Shown: positions 45,803-55,096, counted from the first letter of the stretch. The stretch: DNA of 64,000 nt from Bifidobacterium psychraerophilum (GCF_000741705.1 NZ_JGZI01000009.1:699888-763887), one strand, 5' to 3'. The notes: generated from the sequence alone by a model not told the origin. Numbers and translations: made by a program.

Positions 45803-47602
45803 ATGCTTGACGAACTGGAAATTCGCAATCTAGGGCCGATCCGTCATGCTGTTTTGGCAACGGGCGCGGGCATGACGGCGATCACCGGCGAGACCGGTGC
45901 CGGAAAGTCGATGCTGCTGGATGCCCTGCGTCTGGTCTCGGGTGCGGCGGTGCAGTCGGGCAGGGCATCCTCCGCCGCCCAGCAGGATATCTGGGCCCAG
46001 GCGGTCTTCGCCGTACAGGAGGATTCCGCGGCGTATGCGCTCGCCAAGGATGCGGGCACCACCGATGAAGACGGCGAACTGTATCTGACCAGGTCCATCC
46101 CGGCGCACGGGCGTTCGAGGGCATTGCTCAACGGCCACACGGTGCCGAGGGCCGTGCTGAAGGACATCTCGGAACAGATGGTCACCATTCACGGGCAGTC
46201 CGATCAGATGCGCATGGCATCCGCAGCCAGACAGCGGGAGTTCCTCGACCGCTTCGCCGAAGATGGCGAAGAACTCGCACGCTACACCCAGGCGTGGGAT
46301 GCGCTGCGTGCCATCGACGGCAAACTGAAGGCGCTTGACGGCGAGCAGGCCGCCACCAGGGCCCAGGCCACCTACCTGCGTGAATCCATCGAACGCATCG
46401 ATGCGGTGGAACCGCATGCAGGCGAGGATGAGGAGCTGAAGTCCCGGCGTGACCGCATCGAGAACGCCGCGGCGATTGCGCACGGCGTGGCATCCGCCTT
46501 GACCGCCTTGGATCCCTCCCAGATGGATGTCGACGCCCAGCATCCCGGCGCCTTGTCGCTGATCGATGATGCGGCGCGCTCGCTGGAGGACATCAACATC
46601 CGTGAGGTGTTCGGAGAATCGGCCCAAACACTGAAATCCCTGAGCCAGGAGATCAGCGATGTGGTGTTCACGCTCAGCGGCCAGATCGACGAGGAGGACA
46701 GCGCCGCAGACCTCGATACCATCAATGGGCGTATCCACGAGCTGGATGAGCTGACGAAACGGTGGGGTCCGAGCCTCAGTGATGTTCTGGCGTGGCGCGA
46801 CAAGGCCGAGAACGACATGCAGGATATGGACGCCTCGCCTGAACGTCTGGCATCGTTGCGGGCTGAACGCGACGACCTGTACCGACGGGCCCTGACGGCT
46901 GCGGATGCGCTCAGCCACGCCAGGCAGGAGGCTGCCGGGCGCTTGGGACGGCACGTCGGCGAAGAGCTGGGTGCGCTCGCGATGCGGGGCTCGAAACTGG
47001 ATGTCGTGGTCTCTTCGAGGCATCGGGGCGCAGGGGAGTCCGAAGGGATTCTCGACGCTCACGGCTGTGACGATATCGAGTTCCTGTTCACCGCATTCCC
47101 CGGATCCCCGCGCCTGCCGATGGGGAAAAGCGCTTCGGGCGGCGAGTTGAGTCGTCTGATGCTTGCTTTGGAATTGGTCGCCGCCGATCGCAGCACCACC
47201 GGCCATGAGGGGGCATCGAATGATGGGGTGTTCATCTTCGATGAGGTCGATGCGGGCGTAGGAGGCAAGGCCGCCGTGGAATTGGGCAGGCGTCTCGCAC
47301 TGCTGGCGAAGAGCGCCCAGGTGATTGTGGTCACGCATCTGCCGCAGGTGGCTTCGTGGGCGGATACGCAGTTCGTGGTGTCGAAAGGCATGTCTGCGGC
47401 GGGCGACGCCGGAAGCGACTCCGATGCCGGTGCAGCTGCCGATGAGGGTGATCAGGTCCAGGGCATCGAAACCATAGTCGAAGAGGTCCAGGGTGTGGAA
47501 CGTGAACGTGAGATCGCCCGTATGCTGGCTGGCAGCGAATCCGAGACCTCGCTACGCCATGCCAGGGAACTGCTGCAGTCCAGCCACATCCCAAGGGCAT
47601 GA
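45803..47602 (+). CDS. recN: DNA repair protein RecN
   Basis: 599 residues. MLDELEIRNLGPIRHA and Walker A ITGETGAGKSMLLDALRL begin the SMC-like ATPase. A long coiled-coil middle follows, then the ABC signature MGKSASGGELSRLMLALELV and Walker B VFIFDEVDAGVGGKAAVELGRRLALLAKSAQVIVVTHLPQVASWAD. It acts in double-strand break repair. The nadK-recN order next to tlyA is usual in Gram-positives. A small Asp/Ala/Gly insert near residue 535 is unusual. Confidence 0.95.
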   Translation: MLDELEIRNLGPIRHAVLATGAGMTAITGETGAGKSMLLDALRLVSGAAVQSGRASSAAQQDIWAQAVFAVQEDSAAYALAKDAGTTDEDGELYLTRSIPAHGRSRALLNGHTVPRAVLKDISEQMVTIHGQSDQMRMASAARQREFLDRFAEDGEELARYTQAWDALRAIDGKLKALDGEQAATRAQATYLRESIERIDAVEPHAGEDEELKSRRDRIENAAAIAHGVASALTALDPSQMDVDAQHPGALSLIDDAARSLEDINIREVFGESAQTLKSLSQEISDVVFTLSGQIDEEDSAADLDTINGRIHELDELTKRWGPSLSDVLAWRDKAENDMQDMDASPERLASLRAERDDLYRRALTAADALSHARQEAAGRLGRHVGEELGALAMRGSKLDVVVSSRHRGAGESEGILDAHGCDDIEFLFTAFPGSPRLPMGKSASGGELSRLMLALELVAADRSTTGHEGASNDGVFIFDEVDAGVGGKAAVELGRRLALLAKSAQVIVVTHLPQVASWADTQFVVSKGMSAAGDAGSDSDAGAAADEGDQVQGIETIVEEVQGVEREREIARMLAGSESETSLRHARELLQSSHIPRA

Positions 47603-47733
47603 CCGGGATGCGGCGTCCCGGATCGGACGGTGCGCAATCCTTCCGCTCCGCAGAGCCGCGTATGCTCGTCGTCTCCGCCGATGCGATGACGTTTGCTTGT
47701 CGTGATTCGGCGGTAGCGTCGTAACGATTCTTG

Positions 47734-47828
47734 TTACAGGGGAACTCAGACGAGTTGAGAAAGGTGACGGATGCGCGGCATCCGAACCTGACCCTTAGAA
47801 CCTGTTGGTTAACACCAGCGTAGGGAGG
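47734..47828 (+). promoter_or_regulatory. TPP riboswitch upstream of thiD
   Basis: CAGGGGAACTCAGACG, GTTGAGAAAGGTGACGG (the UGAGA core), a small GGATGCGCGGCATCC stem, ACCTGACCCTTAGAACCTG and GTTAACACCAGCGTAGGGA follow the THI consensus in order. The final TAGGGAGG contains both the 3' strand of P1 and the ribosome site of thiD, whose ATG is at 47836. TPP binding should therefore directly hide the ribosome site, a translational switch. Confidence 0.94.
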
Positions 47829-47835
47829 AACACCA

Positions 47836-48660
47836 ATGAGTACATTAACGCCAGTCCTGTCGATTGCCGGTTCCGATTGTTCCGGTGGTGCGGGTATTCA
47901 GGCGGATATCAAGGCCATGAGCGCGAACGGCGTGTTCGCCATGTCGGTCATCACCTCCGTGGTTGCGGAGAACACCGCCCGGGTCATCTCGGTGCTCGAT
48001 GTGGATGCGGGCATCATCGCCGATCAGATCGATGCCGTCTTCGAGGATATTCCACCGAAAGCCGTCAAGGTCGGCATGCTCGACAGCCCCGAGATCATGA
48101 AGGTCGTTGCCGATAAGCTGGATCAGTACCAGGCGAGGAACATCGTGATCGATCCGGTGATGTACGCGAAGAACGGGGCTCCTCTGATGGACCCGGCGTG
48201 CATCGGATGGCTGATCGAAACCGTCATTCCTCACGCCGACGTGTTGACGCCCAACATCCCCGAAGCCGAACGTATAGCGGGCATCTCCATCACCGATATG
48301 GATTCGCAGCGGGAGGCGGCCCGTCAGATCCAGGCGATGGGTTGCGCGAGTGTGCTGGTCAAAGGCGGACATGCCACCGGTGATGCGACCGATGTGCTCT
48401 TCGACGGCGAGCAATTCTACGAGTTCACCGCGCCACGCATCCACACCAAGAACACGCATGGCACCGGATGTACCTATTCCTCTGCGATCGCGTCGAATCT
48501 CGCCCTGGGCTTGCCCTTCCACAAAGCCATTGAGCGAGCGAAGCAGTACGTTACGATGGCAATCATGCACTCCCTGGAACTGGGCAAAGGCAACGGCCCG
48601 ACGAATCATTTCTGGGACCTGTATGCCCACGGACTCGAAGGCTTCAAGGAGAACGAGTGA
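47836..48660 (+). CDS. thiD: Hydroxymethylpyrimidine / phosphomethylpyrimidine kinase
   Basis: 274 residues of the ribokinase fold. SIAGSDCSGGAGIQADIKAMSANGVFAMSVITSVVAENT is the HMP-binding start, VIDPVMYAKNGAPL follows, and KNTHGTGCTYSSAIASNLALGLP carries the anion hole and catalytic Asp-equivalent region (normally GTGCT/D-T). It phosphorylates HMP twice for thiamine synthesis or salvage. It sits under a TPP riboswitch with a HAD hydrolase and tenA downstream. Confidence 0.95.
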   Translation: MSTLTPVLSIAGSDCSGGAGIQADIKAMSANGVFAMSVITSVVAENTARVISVLDVDAGIIADQIDAVFEDIPPKAVKVGMLDSPEIMKVVADKLDQYQARNIVIDPVMYAKNGAPLMDPACIGWLIETVIPHADVLTPNIPEAERIAGISITDMDSQREAARQIQAMGCASVLVKGGHATGDATDVLFDGEQFYEFTAPRIHTKNTHGTGCTYSSAIASNLALGLPFHKAIERAKQYVTMAIMHSLELGKGNGPTNHFWDLYAHGLEGFKENE

Positions 48661-49325
48661 AGGAACAACTCAACAAGGGCAAAGGCGTCATCTTCGACCT
48701 TGACGGCACCTTGCTCGATTCGATGGGTGTCTGGGATGATTTGGATGCCGAGTCCTTGGCGAAGCGGGGCATTGAGATCCCCGATGATTTCGGATCCACG
48801 GTAGCCTCGATGCAGTTCCGTGATATTGCCGTGTACACCATCAAACGTTTCGGGCTGACCGACACGCCGGAAGAGCTGATGCAGGAGTGGAACGATATGG
48901 CGGCCAAAGCCTATGCCACCACGGTCCGCTTGAAAGCCCACGCGTCGGAGTACCTGCAGTATCTCTTCGAATCGGGGGCCACACTCGCGGTCGCCACCAC
49001 CCTGCCTCCCGAACTGCGTAATCCCGCATTGGAGCATGCGGGCATCACGGACTATTTCAATGTGATCTGCAGCGTCGATGATGCGGGCGGCAAAGGCAAG
49101 GAACATCCTGACGTGTATCTGCATGCTGCGGAACGCCTGGGGGTCGCGCCGGAGCATTGCACGGTGTTCGAGGATCTGCTGGTCGGCATCACCACGGCGA
49201 AAAGCATCGGCATGCACCCTTGGGCCATGTTCGACGCCTCATCGGAGCAGCAGTGGCAGGATATTTCGGTCCTGGCCGAGGGTGCGATCCGTGATTTCTC
49301 CGATGCCCCACGCGAACTCCGCTGA
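48657..49325 (+). CDS. HAD-superfamily hydrolase (beta-phosphoglucomutase-like)
   Basis: 222 residues from GTG at 48657, overlapping the thiD stop. Motif 1 is IFDLDGTLLDSMGVWDDLD, motif 2 is LAVATTLPP, the motif 3 Lys lies in DAGGKGKEHPD, and motif 4 is VFEDLLVGITTAKSIGM with the second acid replaced by Leu. Its location between thiD and tenA under a TPP riboswitch makes a thiamine-monophosphate or HMP-phosphate phosphatase plausible; that is inference. The family is broad and the substrate is not shown by sequence. Confidence 0.85.
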   Translation: MKEQLNKGKGVIFDLDGTLLDSMGVWDDLDAESLAKRGIEIPDDFGSTVASMQFRDIAVYTIKRFGLTDTPEELMQEWNDMAAKAYATTVRLKAHASEYLQYLFESGATLAVATTLPPELRNPALEHAGITDYFNVICSVDDAGGKGKEHPDVYLHAAERLGVAPEHCTVFEDLLVGITTAKSIGMHPWAMFDASSEQQWQDISVLAEGAIRDFSDAPRELR

Positions 49326-49397
49326 AGCGGGCTCTTCATACCGGCTCTCCTTGTGGAGCCACTCCGTCGAACCTTCGATAACCGAGGAGTATTCATC

Positions 49398-50159
49398 ATG
49401 ACAGAAAACAGCACAGCAGGAGAGCGGATGTCCTTCGACCGTCTCAGCAGGGCGGTCAGCACGCCGATCGCCCGAAGATTCTATGAGGTCGCCAAGGACG
49501 TATGGCAGCAGGGCTACGAACAGCCCTTCGTCCAGGAGCTGGGAAAGGGGACCCTCAGCAAGGAGCGCTTCACCTTCTACATGCTTCAGGACTATCTCTA
49601 CCTCAACGACTACGCCAAGGTACATGCGCTCGCGATGACGAAAAGCGATGATGACAGGATCATCGAAAGAATGGTGCAGGTCCAGCAGGCCATCGTGGGT
49701 GAACGCGATCAGGTGCATCGAAGCTACATCGAACGCTACGGCATCACGCGCGAGCAGATCGCAGGGGCCACGCAGTCGGCATTCGCCCGGGCGTACACCT
49801 CGAATATGCTGGCGATCGCCTATGCCAAACCACTCGTCGACGTGCTGGTGGCGGTGCTGCCATGCGCCTGGGTGTATGCGGACTACGGGACGCGCCTGGC
49901 CAAGGATTTCGCCGCCGATCTGGCGGGCAACCCCTACCAGGATTGGGTGGAGATGTATGCATCCGACGATTTCTGGCAGAGTGCCGTCTGGCTGCTGGAC
50001 ATCATCGAGGACGAGACCAAGGATCTCGGCGGGAAGCATCTCAAGGAATTGGATTCCATCTTCCGCATCGGCGTTGAACATGAATACATGTTCTGGGACA
50101 GCGCCTACCGTCTCCAACGCTCCTGGAAAACGGAGTGGGACGGCCCCTCCACCCGCTGA
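49398..50159 (+). CDS. tenA: Aminopyrimidine aminohydrolase / thiaminase II TenA
   Basis: 253 residues, slightly long for TenA. FDRLSRAVSTPIARRFYEVAKDVWQQGYEQPFVQELGKGTL, KERFTFYMLQDYLYLNDYAKV, the catalytic Cys in VLPCAWVYADYG, and NPYQDWVEMYASDDF all match the family. It releases HMP from degraded thiamine for salvage by ThiD. The ATG at 49398 follows GAGGAG by ten bases. It is the last gene of the thiamine operon and of the intact backbone; the broken conjugative element begins right after its stop. Confidence 0.94.
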   Translation: MTENSTAGERMSFDRLSRAVSTPIARRFYEVAKDVWQQGYEQPFVQELGKGTLSKERFTFYMLQDYLYLNDYAKVHALAMTKSDDDRIIERMVQVQQAIVGERDQVHRSYIERYGITREQIAGATQSAFARAYTSNMLAIAYAKPLVDVLVAVLPCAWVYADYGTRLAKDFAADLAGNPYQDWVEMYASDDFWQSAVWLLDIIEDETKDLGGKHLKELDSIFRIGVEHEYMFWDSAYRLQRSWKTEWDGPSTR

Positions 50160-50172
50160 TTGCGGTTCAGAA

Positions 50173-50204
50173 GGTCGCGCGTTCGAGCTGCGTTACCCAC
50201 CTCA
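50173..50204 (+). other. tRNA 3'-end-like fragment, possible att remnant
   Basis: GGTCGCGCGTTCGAGC followed by TGCGTTACCCACCTCA resembles a variable loop, T-arm (GTTCGAG) and acceptor end of a tRNA. There is no complete cloverleaf because tenA coding sequence occupies the 5' side. Position 61 of the T-arm would be T, not the invariant C. It lies exactly at the border of backbone and element, where tRNA-derived attachment sites are often found. Confidence 0.3.
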
Positions 50205-50216
50205 CCTAGGCCAAGT

Positions 50217-50656
50217 TCAAACCTTCGACCAAAGGAACCATCCTTGGTCCGGTTTGCACCTGGCCCTTCTTCCTGGCTTTGGCCCGCCGAGTTGAGGGCG
50301 TTGCCCCGCACCTCCGGGTCGCACAGCAGCTCGAAGGGCTCCGGTATCACGCAAGGCCAGGTGGATGGATATATCGTCCACCCTGTTCCGCGCCAATCGG
50401 TCTATCTTGTGCACAATGCAGTAGTTGACCCGATGCTCGGACACGTACTTGATCATCTGCATCAGTGCGGGCCGGTCGGCCTTGTCCATGTTCGCGTTGC
50501 GTTGGGCGGGGATCGAGAGCCTTCATCACCGCCGCCCTTTTCTGCTTGCTCCTTGGTGGACACGCGTAGGTAGATCACCGCGGTCTGCCCGTCGGCGGGC
50601 GTGGAAGGGGAAACGAGACTGTCGACCTTGAGATGGTCGTCAACTTGTGTGCTCAT
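50217..50656 (-). pseudogene. Serine recombinase (element integrase) remnant
   Basis: Reading from the ATG at 50656, the first frame gives QTAVIYLRVSTKEQAEKGGG, the catalytic N-terminus of large serine recombinases (Ser in RVSTKEQ). A frameshift then moves the match to SIPAQRN-ANMDKADRPALMQMIKY and CIVHKIDRLARNRVDDI. About 20 residues normally found between QRN and DRPAL are missing, and after ALRDTG the frame is lost. Only about 100 residues of the catalytic domain survive, so it is inactive. This was probably the integrase of the conjugative element to its right. Confidence 0.8.
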
Positions 50657-51037
50657 GTCTTTTCTCCGCAGCTAGTGGGCTGAACCACCGCAGAGGCGTC
50701 AACTGCGAATGCTGCTCGTGAGAAAAGCCCTAAGGCCGCATGGACATGGCCGCGAGGGCCAAGTGAAGATGCCCCGGCATGCTGGTGAGGTCAGGGACCA
50801 CAACATCCGTCTCTACGGCGGAAGGCTTTCATTTTACTCTGACCTACCACGGGCTGCCATCGCTCTGGGCGAAGCAGACTTCTCGGTGCGGCGTTGCCCT
50901 GTCTCCTGGAGCGTCAGGCAGATCAGCAGTTCCGTGAGTTTTTCCGAGGTCGGGGGTACCACGGTGCTCCGTTCTCACGGAGAGCTGACGTTCGTCGCGT
51001 GGACGCCACGTCGTCTTGCGCCAGTAGTTCTGGGCCA
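50657..51037. other. Unassigned debris of the element
   Basis: No intact gene. A minus-strand frame at 50844-51038 (starting AQNYWRKTTWRPRDERQL just after the DUF4913 stop) may be the beginning of a lost downstream cistron, but I cannot name it. Confidence 0.4.
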
Positions 51038-51555
51038 TCAGCCCACCTTGCCGGTCTTCGGGTCTACGTCGGCGTAGAAGGCGTCTTCGGCCCTCTGGCG
51101 CTTGGCGACCTCGTCGATGACGAAGCGCACGAAGTCCTCGTCCCGGTTGGTGATGGGTGTCTCCTCGACGGGTGCCGGAGGTGGCGACCTATTCGCGCAG
51201 ACGGGCGCGCTCTTCGGCGAAGTCACGGTGCCAGCCCAAAGGGGCGGCGGCGTTCTGTTCGGGGTCGTAGGCGGCCGGCCAGCTCAAGTGCAGAGCGGAG
51301 AGTTCCTAGAGTAGTTCGGGGTGCTGGTGCCACATAGGCGGGATCACGCTGGCGGGAAGCCCATAGGTGTGGCGCAGCCAGTCCACCCATCGGTTGAGCT
51401 CCAGCAGCTCCGCCTCCAGATCGGTGGCCGTCAGCAGGTTTCAGTTGATCGTCGGGCAGATCGGGCCGGGCATCGAAGGTGGAGGGTCTGGGATTCTCCG
51501 CATAGTTCTGCCGGTTGGCGGGTGCGGTGTCGGGCGTGTAGTCGTCGTCGCTCAT
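51038..51555 (-). pseudogene. DUF4913-type protein of a conjugative element, broken
   Basis: The start MSDDDYTPDTAPANRQNYAENP runs into a frameshift near 51440. The continuing frame reads LEAELLELNRWVDWLRHTYGLPASVIPPMWHQHPELL, then an amber codon, then ELSALHLSWPAAYDPEQN and a second amber before VATSG. A further shift leads to the C-terminal DEDFVRFVIDEVAKRQRAEDAFYADV. The assembled sequence fits DUF4913 proteins (WVDWL, P-x-W-x-x-HPE, LSALxLSW), a regular cargo of actinobacterial ICEs and plasmids. At least two frameshifts and two stops make it non-functional. It overlaps the SSB-like gene upstream. Confidence 0.75.
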
Positions 51556-51566
51556 GATGCGCCCAC

Positions 51567-52094
51567 TCACAGTCCGATGGCCGGGTTGAAACGTGTCTGG
51601 TTGGGGCGCTCGGACGCCTGGAAGGTGGTGGTGTCACGGGCCTGGGCTTTCTGACCGATGCTGGTGTGCCGTGGTGTGCGGTCGACTTCGTAGCGGGTGC
51701 GTGCCAGGTCGTGGCCGAGCTGACTTGCGATGAATCGGGTCCGCTGGACGCTTGTGTCCTTGTCCACGGCAGTGTCCAGCTGGCCTTGGGCGACGAAGTA
51801 GTCCTGTTTGGCCAGCCGCTCGAAGCCGCGCACGGCGGCCTCCCGGAAAGCGACGACATCATGAAACGTGGTCTCCAGCTTGGTGAACGTGCCATCAGAC
51901 TCGGGCCGGTAGTGCTCTTGCTCCGCCTTGAAGTGCAGGCGCGGCCTGCCACCCTCGGGATGGGTGAACTGCGGATCGGGGGCCACGAACCCGTAGAAGC
52001 CATCGCGAAGGTCAGGCGTATCCGACGGCCGGTCCTGCTCGGGTTCGGTTTGGGGATCGTCTGTCAGGGATGTGGTGTCGTCTTGTCTGGCCAT
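51567..52094 (-). CDS. Single-stranded DNA-binding-like protein of a conjugative element
   Basis: 175 residues from the ATG at 52094, after GGAG. An acidic N-terminus is followed by FYGFVAPDPQFTHPEGGRPRLHFKAEQEHYRPESDGTFTKLETTFHDVVAFREAAVRGFERLAKQDYFVAQGQ. This is the OB-fold pattern of SSB-like proteins in actinobacterial ICEs. The C-terminal part is polar. It is one of few undamaged frames in the element, between the broken coupling protein and the DUF4913 remnant. It may coat transferred DNA. Without the other transfer genes it is probably a survivor rather than active machinery. Confidence 0.72.
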   Translation of the reverse strand: MARQDDTTSLTDDPQTEPEQDRPSDTPDLRDGFYGFVAPDPQFTHPEGGRPRLHFKAEQEHYRPESDGTFTKLETTFHDVVAFREAAVRGFERLAKQDYFVAQGQLDTAVDKDTSVQRTRFIASQLGHDLARTRYEVDRTPRHTSIGQKAQARDTTTFQASERPNQTRFNPAIGL

Positions 52095-52174
52095 GAGTCG
52101 TGCTCCGCTCTGACTGGGGCGGCCCGGGGTTCGGGCTGCTGTGCCAGACAGGTGGGCGCATGCCACCCTGATGC

Positions 52175-53435
52175 TCAGCCGTGCCGCAGCAGGTCTTCGA
52201 TCGCCGTCCGGTTGGCCGTGAGTTGCTTCGCATCGGAACGGTGCGGCCAGGCACGTTGGTCGGTGATGATGGGTGGCGCGGAGCGCAGGAGCATGATGCC
52301 GGTGCCCAAGGGCAGGCGGCGGATGCGGTCGGGCGGCAGGACCGGCACCCGGCGTATCGAGCGTTGGTTCGATCTGCTGCTGTGGTCGCCCAAGGTCACG
52401 GAATCGGTGGTTTCGTCGCGTTCCTCGATCAGGCTGGAGATGTCCTGGAGGTCGCGGGAGCCGGACGCCCCGCCGAGGATGACCTTGACGATGGCCGCGT
52501 CCCAGATCGCTGATGCTTGGTGCTAGTTCCACCGGTCCTGCGCCTGCGACAAGGACTGCAATACGGGCATGGTCGTGATGCCCGACCCGTCGCGTGCAAT
52601 AGGGCTTGCAAGGCGGTGCGGGTCTTACCTTCCAAAAAGTCGCCGGAATCCACGCCGCCCGACGAGAGACCGTTGCCTTCGGCTAGGCCGGTGGCGCGGA
52701 TCATCGCGGTCTGCGGATTCTCGCAGCCCCGGATGGGTGACCAGCGCAGCCCGGCGGGGCTGGCCCGCTCAATCAACTCCTCGTACGTGGTTGACGCCCA
52801 GAAATCTTCATGGGTGCCGTGCTGATCCCACCATTCGGCCAGTCCGGTGCCCGAGCCGGGCAGCGTCCGCTCCAGAATCTGGAGGGTGACGATCCGCGCG
52901 GAGCGGCACGCGGCGGCCAGGACGCGGCCCCAGTTGGTGACGCGGCGTTCCTGCTCGCCGGGGTCGAGCAAAATGAACGCGGGATGCGACACCTCCAGGA
53001 TCGCCGTCAACGTCTGGCCATGGGAGTCGTGGACCATGCACGCCCCGGTGTCCGAGTCGGTGTATTCGCACAGCTGGGCCATGTCGCCGGACAAGGCGAG
53101 CGTGCCCTCTGGGCGCGGCTGCACGATCCGGCGACGATACAGAAGCTGCCCGCCGGTGCTCCTCCACAGCCACCAGGAGTCGACCGGCAGCCACTCCACG
53201 AGCGGCTGGCCTGCGAGGGGTATCCATGTTAGCGCGATGCTGACTGCTCAGATGGGGGCGGTGTAGGCTACGAGCATGCCGCCGCCCACGTACACGGCGA
53301 TTATGACGGTGCCGAGCGCGACGCCCAGGGTGATGAGCTGGGCGAGGAGAGTCCCAGGAGGATGCCGCGGCGGGTGAGGCGGGAGAACTTGACCGGCACA
53401 AGTTCCATGGACGGCGCATTATCGCTGCTGCTCAT
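52175..53435 (-). pseudogene. Chimeric remnant: SCO6880-type protein fused to VirD4/TraG coupling protein
   Basis: From the ATG at 53435 the product begins MELVPVKFSRLTRRGILLGL. A frameshift near 53345 leads into LAQLITLGVALGTVIIAVYVGGGMLVAYTAPI, a TGA where Trp is expected, then IPLAGQPLVEWLPVDSWWLWR and a long SCO6880-like stretch to RASPAG. There the frame runs directly into LRWSPIRGCENPQTAMIRATGLAEGN, part of a VirD4-like coupling protein. The middle of TraG is missing after QALLHATG. The match resumes in another frame at GITTMPVLQSLSQAQDRWN, meets an amber stop, and continues IWDAAIVKVILGG to a normal C-terminus ending EDLLRHG. Two genes have thus been merged by deletion and then damaged. 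Confidence 0.78.
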
Positions 53436-54777
53436 CGCTTACTCCTTGTTCGACGGGGTCTTGGGTACTGGTGGGGGGCGGCAGAGGCGGCGGCTCGCTG
53501 CCACGCGACCCACCCGGCGAGCCCGGCGACGGCACGCTTGACGGTGGTGGCATGGCCGAGGACTGTGGGCTGGTCGTCTGGTTGGTGGCGTCGGCGGCCT
53601 GCTCGGCTTGTCCGGCCAGCCTGGTGGCAGCCTTGGGACCGGCGGTCGCAGCCCCTTTCGCCTCGATCAGCGCGCCGGCCGCCGGAGCCGCAGCCACGGC
53701 ACCGCCCGCAGTCGCACCGCTGGACGCGGCCCCTGCACTAACCCGATGCCCCGCCCCTTGGCCGGCACCCGCGGTGGCCGTCGTGGAGGTCGGACCACCC
53801 GATAGCGGGCCGCTCGGTGCACCACCACCCGCGCTGCTGCCGTCGAGAATCTTGGCTGGTCCCTCACTCGAGGATTGGGTGGGAATGGGCACAGGCCGGT
53901 TCAGCGCGCTCTTGGCGTCCTGTTTAGCGCCCATCTGGTTGCAGAAGTCCACGCCCACGAACGAGAGGAACCGGTAGACCGTGTACGGGGAGAAGCCGGC
54001 CAGGGCCATGAGCACGATGCCCGCCAGCGGGTCCGACACCGACGCCAGGTCCGTGGAAACCGGGTGAACACCTGAGCGACGGCGATCAGGAAGATCACCA
54101 CCAGCACCAGTTTGGACAGGATCAATGCGAGCACGAACATCGCCCACATACTAGCCTATCTCTTCGCCGCATCCCACGAGGACCTAGAGAACGCCAACGG
54201 GGCGAGCACAATCGCCACGAGCAGCAGGGCCTTGCGCAGAAGGAGGGGCAGCCAGACGATCGCGTCGGCGACGATCGCGAGCCCGGCCAGAAAGATGACC
54301 AGGATCGCCCCGACGCCGGGCGAGGCCATCGTGATGCTGGTGAGGCCTGCGACCAGTGCCGCGATCTAGTCGCCCATGGATTGGGTCGTCTCGCCTGCGG
54401 CCTGGATGATGCCGGTGGACAGTTAGTCGCTGATCTGCAACGCCAGGCCCACCAGGGTGATTACCAGGAAGCTGCCCAGCACGCTGCGCCAGGTCCAGGG
54501 CGGCGCGAGACAACGCTCCGGGGTCGCGTTTGAGCAGGCCCGTGATGAGCTGCAAGAGTAAGAACAACAGCATGAGGATCGCACCGATACCGAAGATCAG
54601 GTTGTAGACCTTCACGTGTTCCAGGCGGGTCACGTCCACTAATGTCGTCGTGTCGAACACCGACCAGACGGCTTCGAACAGCCAGCTCTCCGCGGCACCC
54701 ATGGCCTAGGCCAGCCAGTCGAACGGTGCCGCCACCTGGCACACGTTGGAGATAACCGGAACATCGTACACGCCCAT
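53419..54777 (-). pseudogene. VirB6/TrbL-type conjugal transfer membrane protein, broken
   Basis: The frame starts MGVYDVPVISNVCQVAAPFDWLA and hits amber. It resumes AMGAAESWLFEAVWSVFDTTTLVDVTRLEHVKVYNLIFGIGAILMLLFLLLQLITGLLKRDPGAL, shifts frame, and gives LQISD-stop-LSTGIIQAAGETTQSMGD-stop-IAALVAG. Hydrophobic segments follow to WDAAKR-stop-ASMWAMFVLALILSKLVLVVIFLIAVAQVF. A last shift leads to PLAGIVLMALAGFSPYTVYRFLSFVGVDFC and an Ala/Gly/Pro/Ser-rich C-terminal half. Multiple helices plus the long disordered tail fit the polytopic channel subunit of ICE type IV systems. Its end overlaps the start of the SCO6880-like gene, an original operon feature. Confidence 0.75.
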
Positions 54778-54808
54778 CAGCAGCCTCCCCTCGGTCTGGT
54801 GGATGCGG

Positions 54809-55096
54809 TCATGAGGCTTGCCCGACGTTCCAGAAGAAGTTGATCAGCCTGACCGCCGCCCCGCAGGAGACCAGGACGCCGACCTTGCCCCGCGAGGCAA
54901 GGTGCGAGTTCGAGCTATTGCCCCCCCACACGATCGCCGAAATGATCAGCGCGAGCACGGACAGGATCAGACCGACGGTCATGACCGCGCCCACGATCGT
55001 GCGCAGCTGGGCGATGCCGGGCAGGCCATTGGTATTCGGCGTGATGTCGATGTCTGCTAGCGTGATGCCGGCGACAGGGACCAATGAAGAAGACAT
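54809..55096 (-). CDS. DUF6112-type pilin-like conjugation protein
   Basis: 95 residues from the ATG at 55096. VAGITLADIDITPNTNGLPGIAQLRTIVGAVMTVGLILSVLALIISAIVWGGNSSNSHLASRGKVGVLVSCGAAVRLINFFWNVG has two hydrophobic helices and the SRGKVGVLVS segment typical of DUF6112, the VirB2/pilin-sized membrane protein of actinobacterial ICEs. The frame is intact. It lies just upstream of the VirB6-like gene and downstream of a second, broken copy. In the wider frame, codons before 55096 have no family resemblance. Confidence 0.8.
   Translation of the reverse strand: MSSSLVPVAGITLADIDITPNTNGLPGIAQLRTIVGAVMTVGLILSVLALIISAIVWGGNSSNSHLASRGKVGVLVSCGAAVRLINFFWNVGQAS

Noticed and set aside
45830..47338. Minus-strand open frame of 502 codons opposite recN
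   Set aside because: Antisense shadow of recN codon bias; the composition is not protein-like.
50160..50260. Complete tRNA gene after tenA
   Set aside because: Only a T-arm/acceptor-like half is present; the 5' half would lie in tenA coding sequence, and invariant C61 is missing.
51038..54777. Programmed frameshifting or an alternative genetic code in the conjugation genes
   Set aside because: Several independent frameshifts, missing internal segments and TGA/TAA as well as TAG stops point to decay; genes on both sides use the standard code.
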